Below, one piece after another: positions 19,414 through 29,170 of a stretch of 64,000 nt of DNA. The notes under the pieces are model-generated. The model was not told the origin of the DNA. It worked only from the letters and a program-made list of their open reading frames with translations, and did not search any database. The stretch covers positions 248,001-312,000 of the forward strand of contig NZ_JAESVN010000004.1 in the NCBI RefSeq assembly GCF_016765775.1, in the 5' to 3' direction. The stretch comes from Szabonella alba (GTDB taxonomy: Bacteria; Pseudomonadota; Alphaproteobacteria; Rhodobacterales; Rhodobacteraceae). Each line of letters starts with the position of its first letter. Within the stretch, counting starts at the first letter, position 1. The position numbers were made by a program, and so were the translations under genes.

Positions 19414-20262
19414 ATGCAAAGCCTGTCCGAAATGGCCGTCGAGGTGCTGACCACCGCCGACGGGCGCGCGAAAACCGCCCTTGGCCGCGCCCATGCCGCG
19501 CGCTGGTTTGCCGCGCGTGAGGCGGGCACACCCCTGCCCATCGGCAAGGCCGCCCCGCCCCTGCGACCGGCCCGGCCCGACCGGCCCGAACTGCTGTCCC
19601 CCCGCGACATGCCGCGCCGCAGGCCCGGCACGCTGGCCGGACGGCTGGCCCTTCTGCATGCGGTCGGCCATATCGAACTGAATGCGGTGGATCTGCACTG
19701 GGACATCATTGCGCGCTTTGCCGATGTGCCGATGCCACTGGGATTCTATGACGACTGGGTGAAGGCTGCGGATGAGGAAGCCAAGCATTTCAACCTGATA
19801 TGCGATTGCCTTGAATCCTTGGGCAGCCATTACGGCGCCCTGCCCGCCCATGCCGGAATGTGGCGCGCGGCCGAAGATACCGCTGAAGATTTTCTCGGCC
19901 GGCTGGCCGTGGTGCCGATGGTGCTTGAGGCGCGGGGGCTGGATGTGACCCCCGGCATGATCGAGATTTTCCGCAAATCTGGTGAGACAGGCGCGGTTGA
20001 CGCGCTGGAAGTGATCTATGCCGAAGAGGTGGGCCATGTCGCCTATGGGTCGAAATGGTTCAACTGGCTGTGCGGGCGCGACGGGCTGGACCCCAAGGAC
20101 CAGTTCCACGCGCTTGTCCGGCGCTATTTCCATGCCACGCTGAAACCGCCCTTCAACGACGAAAAGCGCGCCGAGGCCGGTCTGCCGCCCGATTTCTACT
20201 GGCCGCTGGCCGAACGCGAAATCACCGGCGACGCAGCCGCCCCAGATGAGGGAACCACCTGA
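19414..20262 (+). CDS. DUF455 ferritin-like domain protein
   Basis: The 282-residue protein matches DUF455: HAVGHIELNAVDLHWDI, DDWVKAADEEAKHFNLI and EVIYAEEVGHVAYGSKWF supply the repeated Glu and E-x2-H ligands of a ferritin-like di-iron four-helix bundle. The fold is related to MiaE-like oxygenases, but no reaction is established for this family. An AAAGGAG site lies upstream of the ATG at 19414. The 215-nt gap after bcp contains a small GCGCGG-AA-CCGCGC inverted repeat (19295-19308) of unknown use. Confidence 0.88.
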   Translation: MQSLSEMAVEVLTTADGRAKTALGRAHAARWFAAREAGTPLPIGKAAPPLRPARPDRPELLSPRDMPRRRPGTLAGRLALLHAVGHIELNAVDLHWDIIARFADVPMPLGFYDDWVKAADEEAKHFNLICDCLESLGSHYGALPAHAGMWRAAEDTAEDFLGRLAVVPMVLEARGLDVTPGMIEIFRKSGETGAVDALEVIYAEEVGHVAYGSKWFNWLCGRDGLDPKDQFHALVRRYFHATLKPPFNDEKRAEAGLPPDFYWPLAEREITGDAAAPDEGTT

Positions 20263-20432
20263 AAGTCGGCGGTTTTCTGCCGGTTTGGGCGGCAATCAGC
20301 GCAAGGGCGGAGCGGCGCGCGCAAATCGGTTGCGTGCCGGGATGCGCCTGACTATCCCTTTTGGCGGGGACGGAGATCGCGCCGGGCGTGGTCGTTTCCC
20401 CTGTCTGGAACAGATACGGGATCACCGAAACA

Positions 20433-21776
20433 GTGCTGACGCGACTTTCCTACCGGATCAACACGGCCATCGGGCGCTTCCTGCCTGAACAGCGGCTGTT
20501 CCTGAAATCCGATACTGATACGCGCTTCATCCGACTTCAGCCGATGACGCAGGCCGCCGCCCTTGTGGGCGGTGCGCTGGTTCTGGGCTGGACCATCCTT
20601 GCCACGTCAATCCTGCTGATGGATTCGATCGCCGCCGGGTCGGGTCGCGATCAGGCGCAGCGTCAGCAGATCCTTTATGAGGCGCGTCTGAATGCCCTGT
20701 CCGCCGACCGCGATCTGCGCGCCGAAGAGGCCGCGCGGGCGCAGGAACGCTTCAATCTTGCGCTGACCGAGGTCAGTCAGATGCAGGGGCGGCTTCTGGC
20801 CTCGGAAGATCGGCGCCGCGAGTTGGAAACCGGCATTGACGTCATTCAGGAAACCCTGCGCCGCACCATCAAGGAACGCGACACAGCGCGCGGCGAAAGT
20901 GCCAGTTTCGCCGCCGCGCTGCGCGATGAAACCGGATCGGCCAAGACCGGTGAGGGCCGCGCCCGCGATGCCGAGGCGACGCTGGAGATCCTTGCCGGGG
21001 CGCTCGCGGGCACCGCCGAGCAGCGCGACAGCATGGCGCTGGTCGCCATGTCGGCCCGCGACGAGGTCGAATCGATAAGCAACGAAAAACGTCAGCTTGA
21101 AGCGCGCAACAACGTGATCTTCGCCAAGCTGGAAGAGGCGGTCACCGTTTCGATGGAACCGCTGGACAAGATGTTCCGGTCTGCCGGCATGTCGCCCGAT
21201 GACATGCTGCGCACCGTGCGCCGGGGCTATTCCGGTCAGGGCGGCCCGCTGGGTCCCTTCACGATGTCGACTTCGGGCAGCAACGTTCTCTCCCCTGATG
21301 AGGTTCGCGCCAATGCGATCCTGCAGGGCCTCGACCGGATGAACCTTTACCGTCTGGCGGCCTTCAAGTCGCCCTTTGCAATGCCGGTCAAGGGCAATTT
21401 CCGCTTCACTTCGGGCTTTGGCTATCGCCGTGACCCGAAAGGCGCCGGAACACGGATGCACAGCGGCACCGATATGGCGGGACCGCATGGAATGGCGATT
21501 CTGGCCACCGCTGACGGTGTCGTGACCTACGCCGGGTACAACTCGGGCTATGGACGTCATATCAAGATCCGGCATGAGTTCGGCATCGAGACAAGTTATG
21601 CCCATCTCTCCAACATCCGCGTGTCCGTCGGACAAAAAGTATCGCGTGGCGACCGCATCGGTGATATGGGATCGTCAGGCCGTTCGACAGGCACCCATCT
21701 TCACTACGAGGTCAGGATCGGGGACAAACCCGTGAACCCGATGACCTTCATCAAGGCAGCGACAGATGTTTTCTAA
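20433..21776 (+). CDS. M23 family peptidoglycan endopeptidase with coiled coil
   Basis: From a GTG start at 20433 the protein has 447 residues: a membrane helix at about 41-63, an Ala/Arg/Glu-rich coiled coil to about 240, and a LytM/M23 zinc peptidase domain near the C terminus with HSGTDMAG and HLHYEVRIG as metal and catalytic motifs. It should cleave peptide cross-links in periplasmic murein. The start is uncertain: a TTG at 20361 would add 24 residues, but the family pattern puts the start about 20-25 residues before RLFLKSDTDTRF. It overlaps the bactofilin gene by 11 nt, suggesting that the two act together. Confidence 0.9.
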   Translation: MLTRLSYRINTAIGRFLPEQRLFLKSDTDTRFIRLQPMTQAAALVGGALVLGWTILATSILLMDSIAAGSGRDQAQRQQILYEARLNALSADRDLRAEEAARAQERFNLALTEVSQMQGRLLASEDRRRELETGIDVIQETLRRTIKERDTARGESASFAAALRDETGSAKTGEGRARDAEATLEILAGALAGTAEQRDSMALVAMSARDEVESISNEKRQLEARNNVIFAKLEEAVTVSMEPLDKMFRSAGMSPDDMLRTVRRGYSGQGGPLGPFTMSTSGSNVLSPDEVRANAILQGLDRMNLYRLAAFKSPFAMPVKGNFRFTSGFGYRRDPKGAGTRMHSGTDMAGPHGMAILATADGVVTYAGYNSGYGRHIKIRHEFGIETSYAHLSNIRVSVGQKVSRGDRIGDMGSSGRSTGTHLHYEVRIGDKPVNPMTFIKAATDVF

Positions 21777-22314
21777 AAGCAAGATCAATGAACCCGGCCC
21801 CAAGGCCGAAGCCGACAGAACCCGCCCGCCCGAGGGGCTTCCGCCGAAGTCTTCCGACTTTTCGGGGTCTGCGTCGAAGTCGAAACCGGCAGCTTCGGTT
21901 CTGTCCTCGGATCTGACCATCACCGGGAATGTTAAGACGACCGGTGATATTCAGGTCGAAGGCACGATTGAGGGCGATATCCGCGCCCATCTGCTGACCG
22001 TCGGTGAAAGCGCCACGATCCGGGGCGAAATCGTTGCCGATGACATCGTGGTGAATGGCCGGGTGATCGGCCGCGTGCGCGGACTGAAGGTGCGCCTGAC
22101 CTCCACCGCGCGGGTCGAAGGCGATATCATCCACAAGACCATCGCCATTGAAAGCGGCGCCCATTTTGAGGGTTCAGTTCAGCGGCAGGACGATCCGCTG
22201 GCAACCGGCCGCAGCAATTCCGCCGCTGCTGCCCCGGCATCCTCGCAGGGCGCTTCCAACCCGATGTCCCCTGCGCCGATGGCCAATGCCAAACCGGCGA
22301 CCGAGAACAGCTGA
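21766..22314 (+). CDS. Bactofilin (polymer-forming cytoskeletal protein)
   Basis: The 182-residue protein has a disordered, lysine/proline-rich N terminus (1-45), a beta-helix core of about 46-130 (SSDLTITGNVKTTGDIQVEG and onward, with G-D-I repeats), and an Ala/Ser-rich tail. Bactofilins form nucleotide-free filaments that localise wall enzymes. The gene starts inside the 3' end of the M23 peptidase gene, the same pairing as CcmA with Csd1-type peptidases in Helicobacter. A terminator at 22350 closes the pair. Confidence 0.95.
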   Translation: MFSKSKINEPGPKAEADRTRPPEGLPPKSSDFSGSASKSKPAASVLSSDLTITGNVKTTGDIQVEGTIEGDIRAHLLTVGESATIRGEIVADDIVVNGRVIGRVRGLKVRLTSTARVEGDIIHKTIAIESGAHFEGSVQRQDDPLATGRSNSAAAAPASSQGASNPMSPAPMANAKPATENS

Positions 22315-22349
22315 AAACCTAACCCCGAAGCGGGATTTGGGAATATTCA

Positions 22350-22377
22350 AAGGGCGCCCGCTGCGGCGCCCTTTTTC
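22350..22377 (+). terminator. Rho-independent terminator of the M23-bactofilin operon
   Basis: Perfect stem AAAGGGCGCC / GGCGCCCTTT with a CGCTGC loop, followed by TT, 36 nt after the bactofilin stop. Confidence 0.92.
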
Positions 22378-22659
22378 GTTGCTGATGCGGGATTTGGCTA
22401 TCGGATTCTGTGTCACTCTGGCAGTGTCGCGTGTCGGTTTTCAAGCCGCGCAAGGGCTATCCCGGTCACTGGGCATGGACGAACTGCTTCGAAGTATCCG
22501 GCATCGTCCCTGCGCCCTCTTTCAAGGGGCATTCCCCTGCGGGCTCCGGGCCAGGCGCAAGCCACCAGGTCACGCGTCAGGACCGGGGCACTATCCATCA
22601 GGCCTGCCCTGATCTTCTGCGGCGCCGGTTCTGATGAAAACCCCGGCGTCAGGCCTGTC
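22378..22659. other. Gene-free stretch between bactofilin terminator and prfB
   Basis: Short reading frames exist on both strands, but none has a ribosome-binding site, a conserved-looking sequence or the codon pattern of its neighbours. It lies between two convergent genes, so no promoter is required here. I see nothing functional in it. Confidence 0.6.
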
Positions 22660-23787
22660 TCAATCCTCCGACAGCGCCTCGGCGCGCGACTTGCCGGACA
22701 CTTTCATCGCCAGCGTTGCCGCCATGAACTTGTCCAGATCGCCGTCCAGCACGCCCTGCGTGTCCGAGGTTTCCACCGAGGTCCGCAGATCCTTCACCAT
22801 CTGATAGGGCTGCAGCACATAGGACCGGATCTGGTTGCCCCAGCCCGCATCGCCCTTGTTGTCCCATGCCGCGTTGATCGCCGCATTCCGCTTGTCCAGT
22901 TCCAGCTGATACAGCCGCGACCGCAGCGCGTTCATCGCGATCTCGCGGTTCTGGTGCTGCGATTTCATCGAGGAGGTCACGACGATATTCGTCGGAAGGT
23001 GGGTGATCCGCACGGCCGAGTCGGTCGTGTTCACATGCTGTCCGCCCGCCCCCGAGGACCTGTAGGTGTCGATGCGGATATCGCGGTCGGGGATCTCGAT
23101 TTCGATATTGTCATCGACCACCGGATAGACCCAGACCGAACTGAACGAGGTATGCCGCCGCGCCGCACTGTCATAGGGCGAGATCCGCACCAGACGATGC
23201 ACGCCGCTTTCGGATTTCAGCCAGCCATAGGCATTGGGGCCGGAAATCTTGTAGGAGGCGGATTTGATCCCGGCCTCCTCGCCGTCACTCATGGATTGCA
23301 GTTCGACCTTGTAGCCCTTCTTCTCGGCCCAGCGGACATACATGCGCGCCAGCATCGAGGCCCAGTCGCAGCTTTCCGTGCCGCCTGCGCCGGCATTCAC
23401 CTCAAGGAAGGTGTCATTGCCATCGGCCTCACCATCCAGCAGGGCCTCAAGCTCTTTCTCGCGGGCAAGCTCCAGCAATTCGCGCAGGCTGGCCTCGGCC
23501 TCGGTGATGATCTCGGTATCGCCCTCGGCCTCGCCCAGTTCGATCAATTCGACATTGTCGCGCAGCCCGGTCGAGATGCGGTCATAGGTGCCGATCGCGT
23601 CGATCAGCTGCTGACGCTCCCGCATCAGTTTCTGCGCCTTGGCGGGATCGTTCCACAGGTCCGGATCCTCGATCATCGCGTTGAATTCTTCCAGCCGGTG
23701 CGGGGCGGTTTCAAGATCCATCCGCTGACCCAGCAAGGTCAGGCTTTTACGGATCGTTTCCACATGGCTCTGCGTTTCGGCGCGCAT
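22660..23787 (-). CDS. prfB: Peptide chain release factor 2
   Basis: RF2 (375 residues) reads UGA and UAA stops. The catalytic GGQ is in [20 protein letters not shown]. The stop-recognition tripeptide is SPY ([17 protein letters not shown]) in place of the SPF of E. coli. The reading frame is continuous from ATG to stop, so the programmed +1 frameshift that autoregulates prfB in many bacteria is absent. It follows mrcA on the same strand with a 132-nt gap, a gene order common in Rhodobacterales. Confidence 0.97.
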   Translation of the reverse strand: MRAETQSHVETIRKSLTLLGQRMDLETAPHRLEEFNAMIEDPDLWNDPAKAQKLMRERQQLIDAIGTYDRISTGLRDNVELIELGEAEGDTEIITEAEASLRELLELAREKELEALLDGEADGNDTFLEVNAGAGGTESCDWASMLARMYVRWAEKKGYKVELQSMSDGEEAGIKSASYKISGPNAYGWLKSESGVHRLVRISPYDSAARRHTSFSSVWVYPVVDDNIEIEIPDRDIRIDTYRSSGAGGQHVNTTDSAVRITHLPTNIVVTSSMKSQHQNREIAMNALRSRLYQLELDKRNAAINAAWDNKGDAGWGNQIRSYVLQPYQMVKDLRTSVETSDTQGVLDGDLDKFMAATLAMKVSGKSRAEALSED

Positions 23788-23919
23788 ATCCTGTCTTTCC
23801 CATTTTCCGGCTGCCGGGCCCTTGCCGGCACTGTGGCTGAATAGCCGCTTGCCCCGTAATGGACAAGGGCGGCGGACAAGGGCAGTGCGCGGCGCATCCC
23901 GCCGCGCCCCCCGGTGATG

Positions 23920-26472
23920 TCAGTAAAGTCCGCCTGAACTGAGCGTTCCGAAATCGGCCTTGTTCGGAATCACCCGCGTCTGGCCCGATGAGGTGGTTAC
24001 GGTCGCGCCCTTTTCGGCCTCGGTCTCACCATAGGCGAAGAGCGGCAGGTTGGTTCCCATGCCGAACCCGCCATCAACCATGAACCCAAGGCTGGAGCGC
24101 GGATCCTCCCCTTCGCGGAAATATTCCGACACGACATTGGCGCCGGTGGCATCATCGGACAGGACCGCACCGGTGAAACGGTCGATCTTGCGGAAATAGC
24201 CCCCCGGCGGAACACGGAAGCGGGTGCCGCCGTATTTCTCAACGGCGGTCTGCATGAAGGACTGGAACACCGGCCCGCAGAAGCCGCCGCCCGACACGCT
24301 GCCCAGACTGCGCGGCTGGTCATAGCCGATATAGCAGCCCGCGGCGATGTTGGAACTGTAACCGACGAACCAGACATCCTTGCTGTCATTCGTCGTGCCG
24401 GTCTTGCCCGCAATCGGCACCGGCAGGTTGATGCCGCGCGCCGTGCCGCGCTCCACCACGCCCTGCATCATCGAGGTCAGCTGATAGGCGGTGATCGGAT
24501 CCATCACCTGACGCCGGTTCGAAGTGATCTCGGGCAGCAGGCTAGGGTCGAGGCTGGCCATTTCGCAATCGCGGCAAACGCGCTGATCATGACGATAGAT
24601 GGTGCGGCCTCGCCGGTCCTGCACGCGGTCAACCAGCGTCGGTTCCACCTGTTCCCCGCCATTGGCGAACATCGCATAGGCCGCCACCATCTTGAACAGG
24701 GTGGTTTCCTCGGCCCCCAGCGAATTGGCCAGGAACTGGCCCATCCGGTCATAGACGCCAAAGCGTTCAGCATAGGCCGCAACCGTATCCATGCCGATTT
24801 CCTCGGCGATCCGTACCGTCATCAGGTTGCGCGACTGTTCGATCCCGGTGCGCACCGTGGTCGGACCGTAAAAGCGGTTCGACGAATTCTTGGGCCGCCA
24901 GATGCCCTGCGGCGTGTTCACCTCGATGGGCGCGTCGATGACGATGGTGTTGGGGGTGAACCCGCTGTCGAGCGCTGCCGCATAGACAAAGGGCTTGAAG
25001 CTGGACCCGGGTTGCCGCTGCGCCTGTGTCGCGCGGTTGAACACCGAATACTGATAGGAGAACCCGCCCTGCATGGCCAGAACCCGGCCCGAATTCACAT
25101 CCATCGCCATGAAGGCGCCCTGCACCTCGGGCGCCTGCCGCAGCGACCAGCGGATGAAACTGCCATCGGCATCCCGCGTGACCGCGCGCACCAGAACGAC
25201 ATCCCCGACCGAAACCAGATCCGAGGCCGCCTGCGCCTTGCGCCCCAGCCGCCCGTCCGCCTGCCGCTTGCGCGCCCATGTCACGTCATCGGCAGGGATG
25301 AAATGGCCGTCCTCATCCTCGTCCAGCCCTTCAATACCGATCCGGGCCGACCGGTCGCCCAGCGACAGCACCACCGCCGGATACCAGCCCGCGATATCGC
25401 GCGGCACTTCGACCGCCGCCAGCGCCGCACGCCAGCTTTCCTCGGTCTCAAGCTGGTCGGGCGCGATCACGCGACTGGTGCCGCGCCAGATGCCAAGGCC
25501 GCGGTCATAGCGTTCCAGCCCTTCGCGCAGCGCCGCAGCTGCCGCCGCCTGCAGATCGGGATCAACCGTCGCGCGGATGGTCAGGCCGCCGGAAAAGAAT
25601 TCCTCTTCCCCGAAAGTGCCCGAAAGCTGACGGCGGATTTCGTCCGAGAAGTAGTCACGCGGCGGCAACGCATCGCGAAAGGCCGGAAAATCGCCGTTCT
25701 GCACCGAACGCAACGGCTTTTCGACCTCGACCGCAAAGGTCGCCGCATCAATATAACCGTTGTCGCGCATCTCGCGCAGCACATAGTTGCGCCGCTGGGT
25801 CACGCGCTCCATCGCGCGGACCGGGTGGTATTCAGACGGGGCCTGCGGCATCGCGGCCAGCATTGCGGCCTCATGCGGTTCAAGATCGCCCAGAATCTTG
25901 TTGAAATAGGTCTGGGCGGCAGCGGCTACGCCATAGGAGTTCTGGCCCAGAAAGATCTCGTTGAGATAGAGTTCAAGGATCCGGTCCTTGTTCAGCGTCT
26001 CCTCGATCCGGGTTGCAAGGATGATTTCCTTGATTTTGCGTTCCACGCGGCGCTCACCACCCAGCAGGAAGTTCTTCATCACCTGCTGCGTGATGGTCGA
26101 GGCGCCGCGCACATTGGCGCCGCGCGACTGGACCGCCTCATAGGCGGCGACAGCGATGCCGCGCGCGTCATAGCCTTTATGGGTGTAGAAATTCTTGTCC
26201 TCGGCGCTGATGAAGGCATGTTTCACCAGATCGGGGATTTCCTCACTCGCGGCATAGATACGCCGTTCGCGGGCGAATTCATCCATCATCCGCCCTTCGC
26301 CGGAATAGACCCGGCTGATCGTGGGGGGCGAATATTGCGCAAGGCTTTCATGGCTGGGCAGGTCGCGCGAATACATGTAGAAAATCGCGCCGACCGACAG
26401 GGCCGCGAACAGGATACCCAGCGTGATCATCGAAAAGATGCCGCCGAAGAATGAACCGATGAACCTGACCAC
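23920..26472 (-). CDS. mrcA: Penicillin-binding protein 1A (bifunctional murein synthase)
   Basis: The 850-residue class A PBP has a membrane anchor at about 10-34, a glycosyltransferase domain with the catalytic Glu91 in ISAEDKNFYTHKG and GASTITQQVMKNFLLGGERR, an inserted OB-like region, and a transpeptidase domain with PGSSFKPF near residue 490, SRN (EQSRNLMTV) and KTGTTNDSKD near 690. It polymerises and cross-links peptidoglycan in the periplasm. The start is GTG at 26470-26472 with AAGGGG upstream. amiC precedes it by 112 nt, so a wall enzyme operon amiC-mrcA is likely. Confidence 0.97.
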   Translation of the reverse strand: MVRFIGSFFGGIFSMITLGILFAALSVGAIFYMYSRDLPSHESLAQYSPPTISRVYSGEGRMMDEFARERRIYAASEEIPDLVKHAFISAEDKNFYTHKGYDARGIAVAAYEAVQSRGANVRGASTITQQVMKNFLLGGERRVERKIKEIILATRIEETLNKDRILELYLNEIFLGQNSYGVAAAAQTYFNKILGDLEPHEAAMLAAMPQAPSEYHPVRAMERVTQRRNYVLREMRDNGYIDAATFAVEVEKPLRSVQNGDFPAFRDALPPRDYFSDEIRRQLSGTFGEEEFFSGGLTIRATVDPDLQAAAAAALREGLERYDRGLGIWRGTSRVIAPDQLETEESWRAALAAVEVPRDIAGWYPAVVLSLGDRSARIGIEGLDEDEDGHFIPADDVTWARKRQADGRLGRKAQAASDLVSVGDVVLVRAVTRDADGSFIRWSLRQAPEVQGAFMAMDVNSGRVLAMQGGFSYQYSVFNRATQAQRQPGSSFKPFVYAAALDSGFTPNTIVIDAPIEVNTPQGIWRPKNSSNRFYGPTTVRTGIEQSRNLMTVRIAEEIGMDTVAAYAERFGVYDRMGQFLANSLGAEETTLFKMVAAYAMFANGGEQVEPTLVDRVQDRRGRTIYRHDQRVCRDCEMASLDPSLLPEITSNRRQVMDPITAYQLTSMMQGVVERGTARGINLPVPIAGKTGTTNDSKDVWFVGYSSNIAAGCYIGYDQPRSLGSVSGGGFCGPVFQSFMQTAVEKYGGTRFRVPPGGYFRKIDRFTGAVLSDDATGANVVSEYFREGEDPRSSLGFMVDGGFGMGTNLPLFAYGETEAEKGATVTTSSGQTRVIPNKADFGTLSSGGLY

Positions 26473-26584
26473 GCGCGCGCCCCTTGCTGCCTGAACTTCC
26501 CTTATAGCGCATGGGGCGCAAGGTCAAAAGAGCGTCCCGATGACCATGGCGTGAAAGCGCCGCGCTGCCCGGACCGGCGCAGCC

Positions 26585-27799
26585 TCAGGGTGCTGCCGCC
26601 CCGCGCAAGGCCGCCTCGGCATCGGCCCAGCTGCGGATGCCGCCAACCAGCGCCCGGGCCATCCGCGCGCGCCAGTCGGGATCGGTCAGCCGTGCCAGAT
26701 CGCGGGCCGAGGACAGAAAGCCCAGTTCGATCAGCAATGACGGGATATCGGGCGATTTCAGTACCGAAAACCCGCCCGACTGAATGGGGCGGCGATGCAT
26801 CCGCAGCCCCTCGGCCCGGATCGCATCGCGCAGCGCAAGCGCCAGACGGTCCACCTTGGGCGCGGTCTCGCTGCGCGCCATATCCATCAAGACCTGCGCC
26901 ACCAGATCATCGGCCTCGGTCAGATCGACCCCGGCCAGCAGGTCATCGCGGTCATGGCGTTCGGCAAGGGTCTGCGCCGCGCGGTCACTGGCCTCATCGG
27001 ACAGGGTGTAAAGCGTGGCCCCCACGGCCTCCCCCTCGGCCAGCGCATCGGCATGAAGGGACAGGAACAGATGCGCCCCCGCCGCCCTTGCAATCGAGAT
27101 CCGGGTTTCCAGCGGCACGAAACTATCGTCTTCCCGTGTCAGAACAACGATAGAGCCCCCTTCGCGCAGCAGTGCATCCTTGAACTCCCGCGCGAAGGTC
27201 AGCATCAGATCGGCCTCTTTATGGCCGCCGTTTTCCGCCCCCGGGTCCAGCCCGCCATGGCCCGGATCCAGCACCACGACCAGCGGCCCCGTCCCCCGCG
27301 CCGAAGGGCGCGCGATATCGGCGGGGTCGGGCAGCGCCCAGCCGGGCGGGTCGGGCAGATCGGCGCGCGCGGCGAATTCCGCCTCACTCGCCGGATCAAG
27401 GCGCAGGGCGATGCGCGTCTCGCCTTCGGTCTGCATCACTGCCGATGTCACGATCATCGGGGACTTGAGTTCCAGCACCAGCCGCGACCAGCCGGGACGG
27501 AACACGCCGGCGCGCAACCCGCCGATCCGCGCCTCGGGAACTTCCAGCTGCTCGATCCCGGTCCAGTCCACCTCGCGCAGATCCAGCACCAGACGCGGCG
27601 GGTCGGCCAGATGGCGCACCCGCCACGGCACCGGCTGCGAGATGGACAGTGACAGGTCCAGCCCGTTCGCCCGCTCGCGCAGATGCGACGCATCCGGGGC
27701 AAACCGCGCCAGCGCCGACAGATCCTGCGCAAAGGCGGCCATGGCCGTCAGCCAGAGGCCCAGAAATCCGGCCAGAACCGCCGTCAGGATCGCCCGCAT
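26585..27799 (-). CDS. amiC: N-acetylmuramoyl-L-alanine amidase (AMIN plus Amidase_3)
   Basis: The 404-residue periplasmic zinc amidase strips stem peptides from murein during cell separation. A signal peptide (about 1-24, ending AAFAQ) precedes an AMIN domain (residues ~30-140) and the Amidase_3 domain, with zinc ligands in DPGHGGLDPGAENGGHKEADL and LFLSLHADA and the catalytic Glu in ELGFLSSARD. The ATG at 27799 is preferred over GTG at 27802 because AGGA lies 6 nt away. It is upstream of mrcA on the same strand. The symbol reflects domain architecture; AmiA/AmiB naming cannot be excluded. Confidence 0.93.
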   Translation of the reverse strand: MRAILTAVLAGFLGLWLTAMAAFAQDLSALARFAPDASHLRERANGLDLSLSISQPVPWRVRHLADPPRLVLDLREVDWTGIEQLEVPEARIGGLRAGVFRPGWSRLVLELKSPMIVTSAVMQTEGETRIALRLDPASEAEFAARADLPDPPGWALPDPADIARPSARGTGPLVVVLDPGHGGLDPGAENGGHKEADLMLTFAREFKDALLREGGSIVVLTREDDSFVPLETRISIARAAGAHLFLSLHADALAEGEAVGATLYTLSDEASDRAAQTLAERHDRDDLLAGVDLTEADDLVAQVLMDMARSETAPKVDRLALALRDAIRAEGLRMHRRPIQSGGFSVLKSPDIPSLLIELGFLSSARDLARLTDPDWRARMARALVGGIRSWADAEAALRGAAAP

Positions 27800-27912
27800 C
27801 ACCCGTCCTTTTTGCCGCTGCCCCGCCGCTGCCTTATGCGGCCACTATCCCCTGCCGCACGGGGAATCGCAAATCATCCGTCCGTCGTCTCCGCGCTGCT
27901 GATCCGGCGGTA

Positions 27913-29082
27913 TTATCCCGCCCCATTTATCAGAACCGGCCCGCGTTCGGCCATGAAGGTCTGCAACCGCGCCAGCCCCTCGGCAATTTCGGCCGTGCTG
28001 CGGGCATAGGAAAAGCGCAAGGTGCGTGCCCCGCGTGCGGGGTCGAAATCCAGCCCCGGCGTCACCGCCACCCCTGCACCGTCCAGAATTTCGGCGGCAA
28101 AGGCAAGGCTGTCCCCGGTCAGGTCGGACACATCGGCATAGATATAGAAGGCGCCGTCGGGCGGCGCGATCTTCGTGAATCCCGCCTTCGGCAGCCCCTC
28201 CAGCATCAGCCGCCGGTTTTCGGCATAGATGGCGCGGTTGGCCTCCAGTTCATCCACGCAGTCCAGTGCCGCAAGGGCGGCAATCTGGCTGGCATGGGGC
28301 GGGCAGATGAACATGTTCTGCGCCAGCCGTTCCACCAGCCGGATCTGGCTTTCGGGCACCACCATCCAGCCGATGCGCCAGCCGGTCATCGAGAAATACT
28401 TGGAAAACGAGTTTATGACATGGCAATCACCGCCAATCTCCAGCGCCGAAACCGCCCGGTTGCCGTAATGCAGCCCGTGATAGATCTCATCCGAGATGAA
28501 ACTGATATCGCGGCCCGCGCAATGATCCATCAGTGCCGCCAGCGCGGATCGGTCCAGCATCGTGCCCGAGGGATTGCCGGGTGAGGCGACGATCATGCCG
28601 TCCAGATCAACCCCCGCCAGATCGGCCGGCACGGGTTGCAGACGGTTTTCGGGCGAGGCCGGAAGCCCCACAGGCTCCAGCGACAGGGCGCGCAGGATCT
28701 GCCGGTATGACGGGTATCCCGGCTCTCCCAGCCCGACCCGTGCCCCGGCATCGAAAAGCGCCGTGAAAGACAGAAGAAAGGCCGCCGAGGACCCCGAGGT
28801 GACCACAACCCGCGCGGGGTCCAAATCGACCCCATACCATCGCGCATAAAGGGCCGCGATGCCCGTCCGCAGTTCCGGCAGGCCAAGTGCGACGGTATAG
28901 CCCAGCGATCCCGCCTCCATCGCGCGGGCAAGCGCCGCGCGTGCCCCCGCCGGTGCGGGGGATCCGGGTTGCCCCACTTCCATATGGATCACGCTTTTTC
29001 CGGCCGCCTCGCGCTTGCGCGCCGCCTCCATCACATCCATCACGATGAAGGGATCGACATCGCCCCGCCTTGAACTTCGCAT
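27913..29082 (-). CDS. PLP-dependent class I/II aminotransferase
   Basis: The 389-residue fold-type I aminotransferase has VIHMEVGQPGSPAP near the N terminus, the internal aldimine Lys228 in NSFSKYFSMTGWRIGW, SPGNPSG, and a conserved C-terminal Arg region (TLRFSYARS) expected to bind the substrate carboxylate. The amino donor and acceptor cannot be told from sequence. It ends 114 nt before amiC on the same strand and is divergent from the DsbA-like gene. Confidence 0.9.
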   Translation of the reverse strand: MRSSRRGDVDPFIVMDVMEAARKREAAGKSVIHMEVGQPGSPAPAGARAALARAMEAGSLGYTVALGLPELRTGIAALYARWYGVDLDPARVVVTSGSSAAFLLSFTALFDAGARVGLGEPGYPSYRQILRALSLEPVGLPASPENRLQPVPADLAGVDLDGMIVASPGNPSGTMLDRSALAALMDHCAGRDISFISDEIYHGLHYGNRAVSALEIGGDCHVINSFSKYFSMTGWRIGWMVVPESQIRLVERLAQNMFICPPHASQIAALAALDCVDELEANRAIYAENRRLMLEGLPKAGFTKIAPPDGAFYIYADVSDLTGDSLAFAAEILDGAGVAVTPGLDFDPARGARTLRFSYARSTAEIAEGLARLQTFMAERGPVLINGAG

Positions 29083-29170
29083 CTTTCCCCCGCTACAGTC
29101 TCGCGCGATGTGTCCCGGTTCAGGGGCGCAAGGTCAAGCCCGACCTCGACCCTGCCTTACGGAGATGCCC

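Noticed and set aside
24589-26454. 621-codon open frame opposite mrcA
   Set aside because: Complement of the PBP1A gene, with Arg/His/Gln-rich product typical of antisense high-GC reading.
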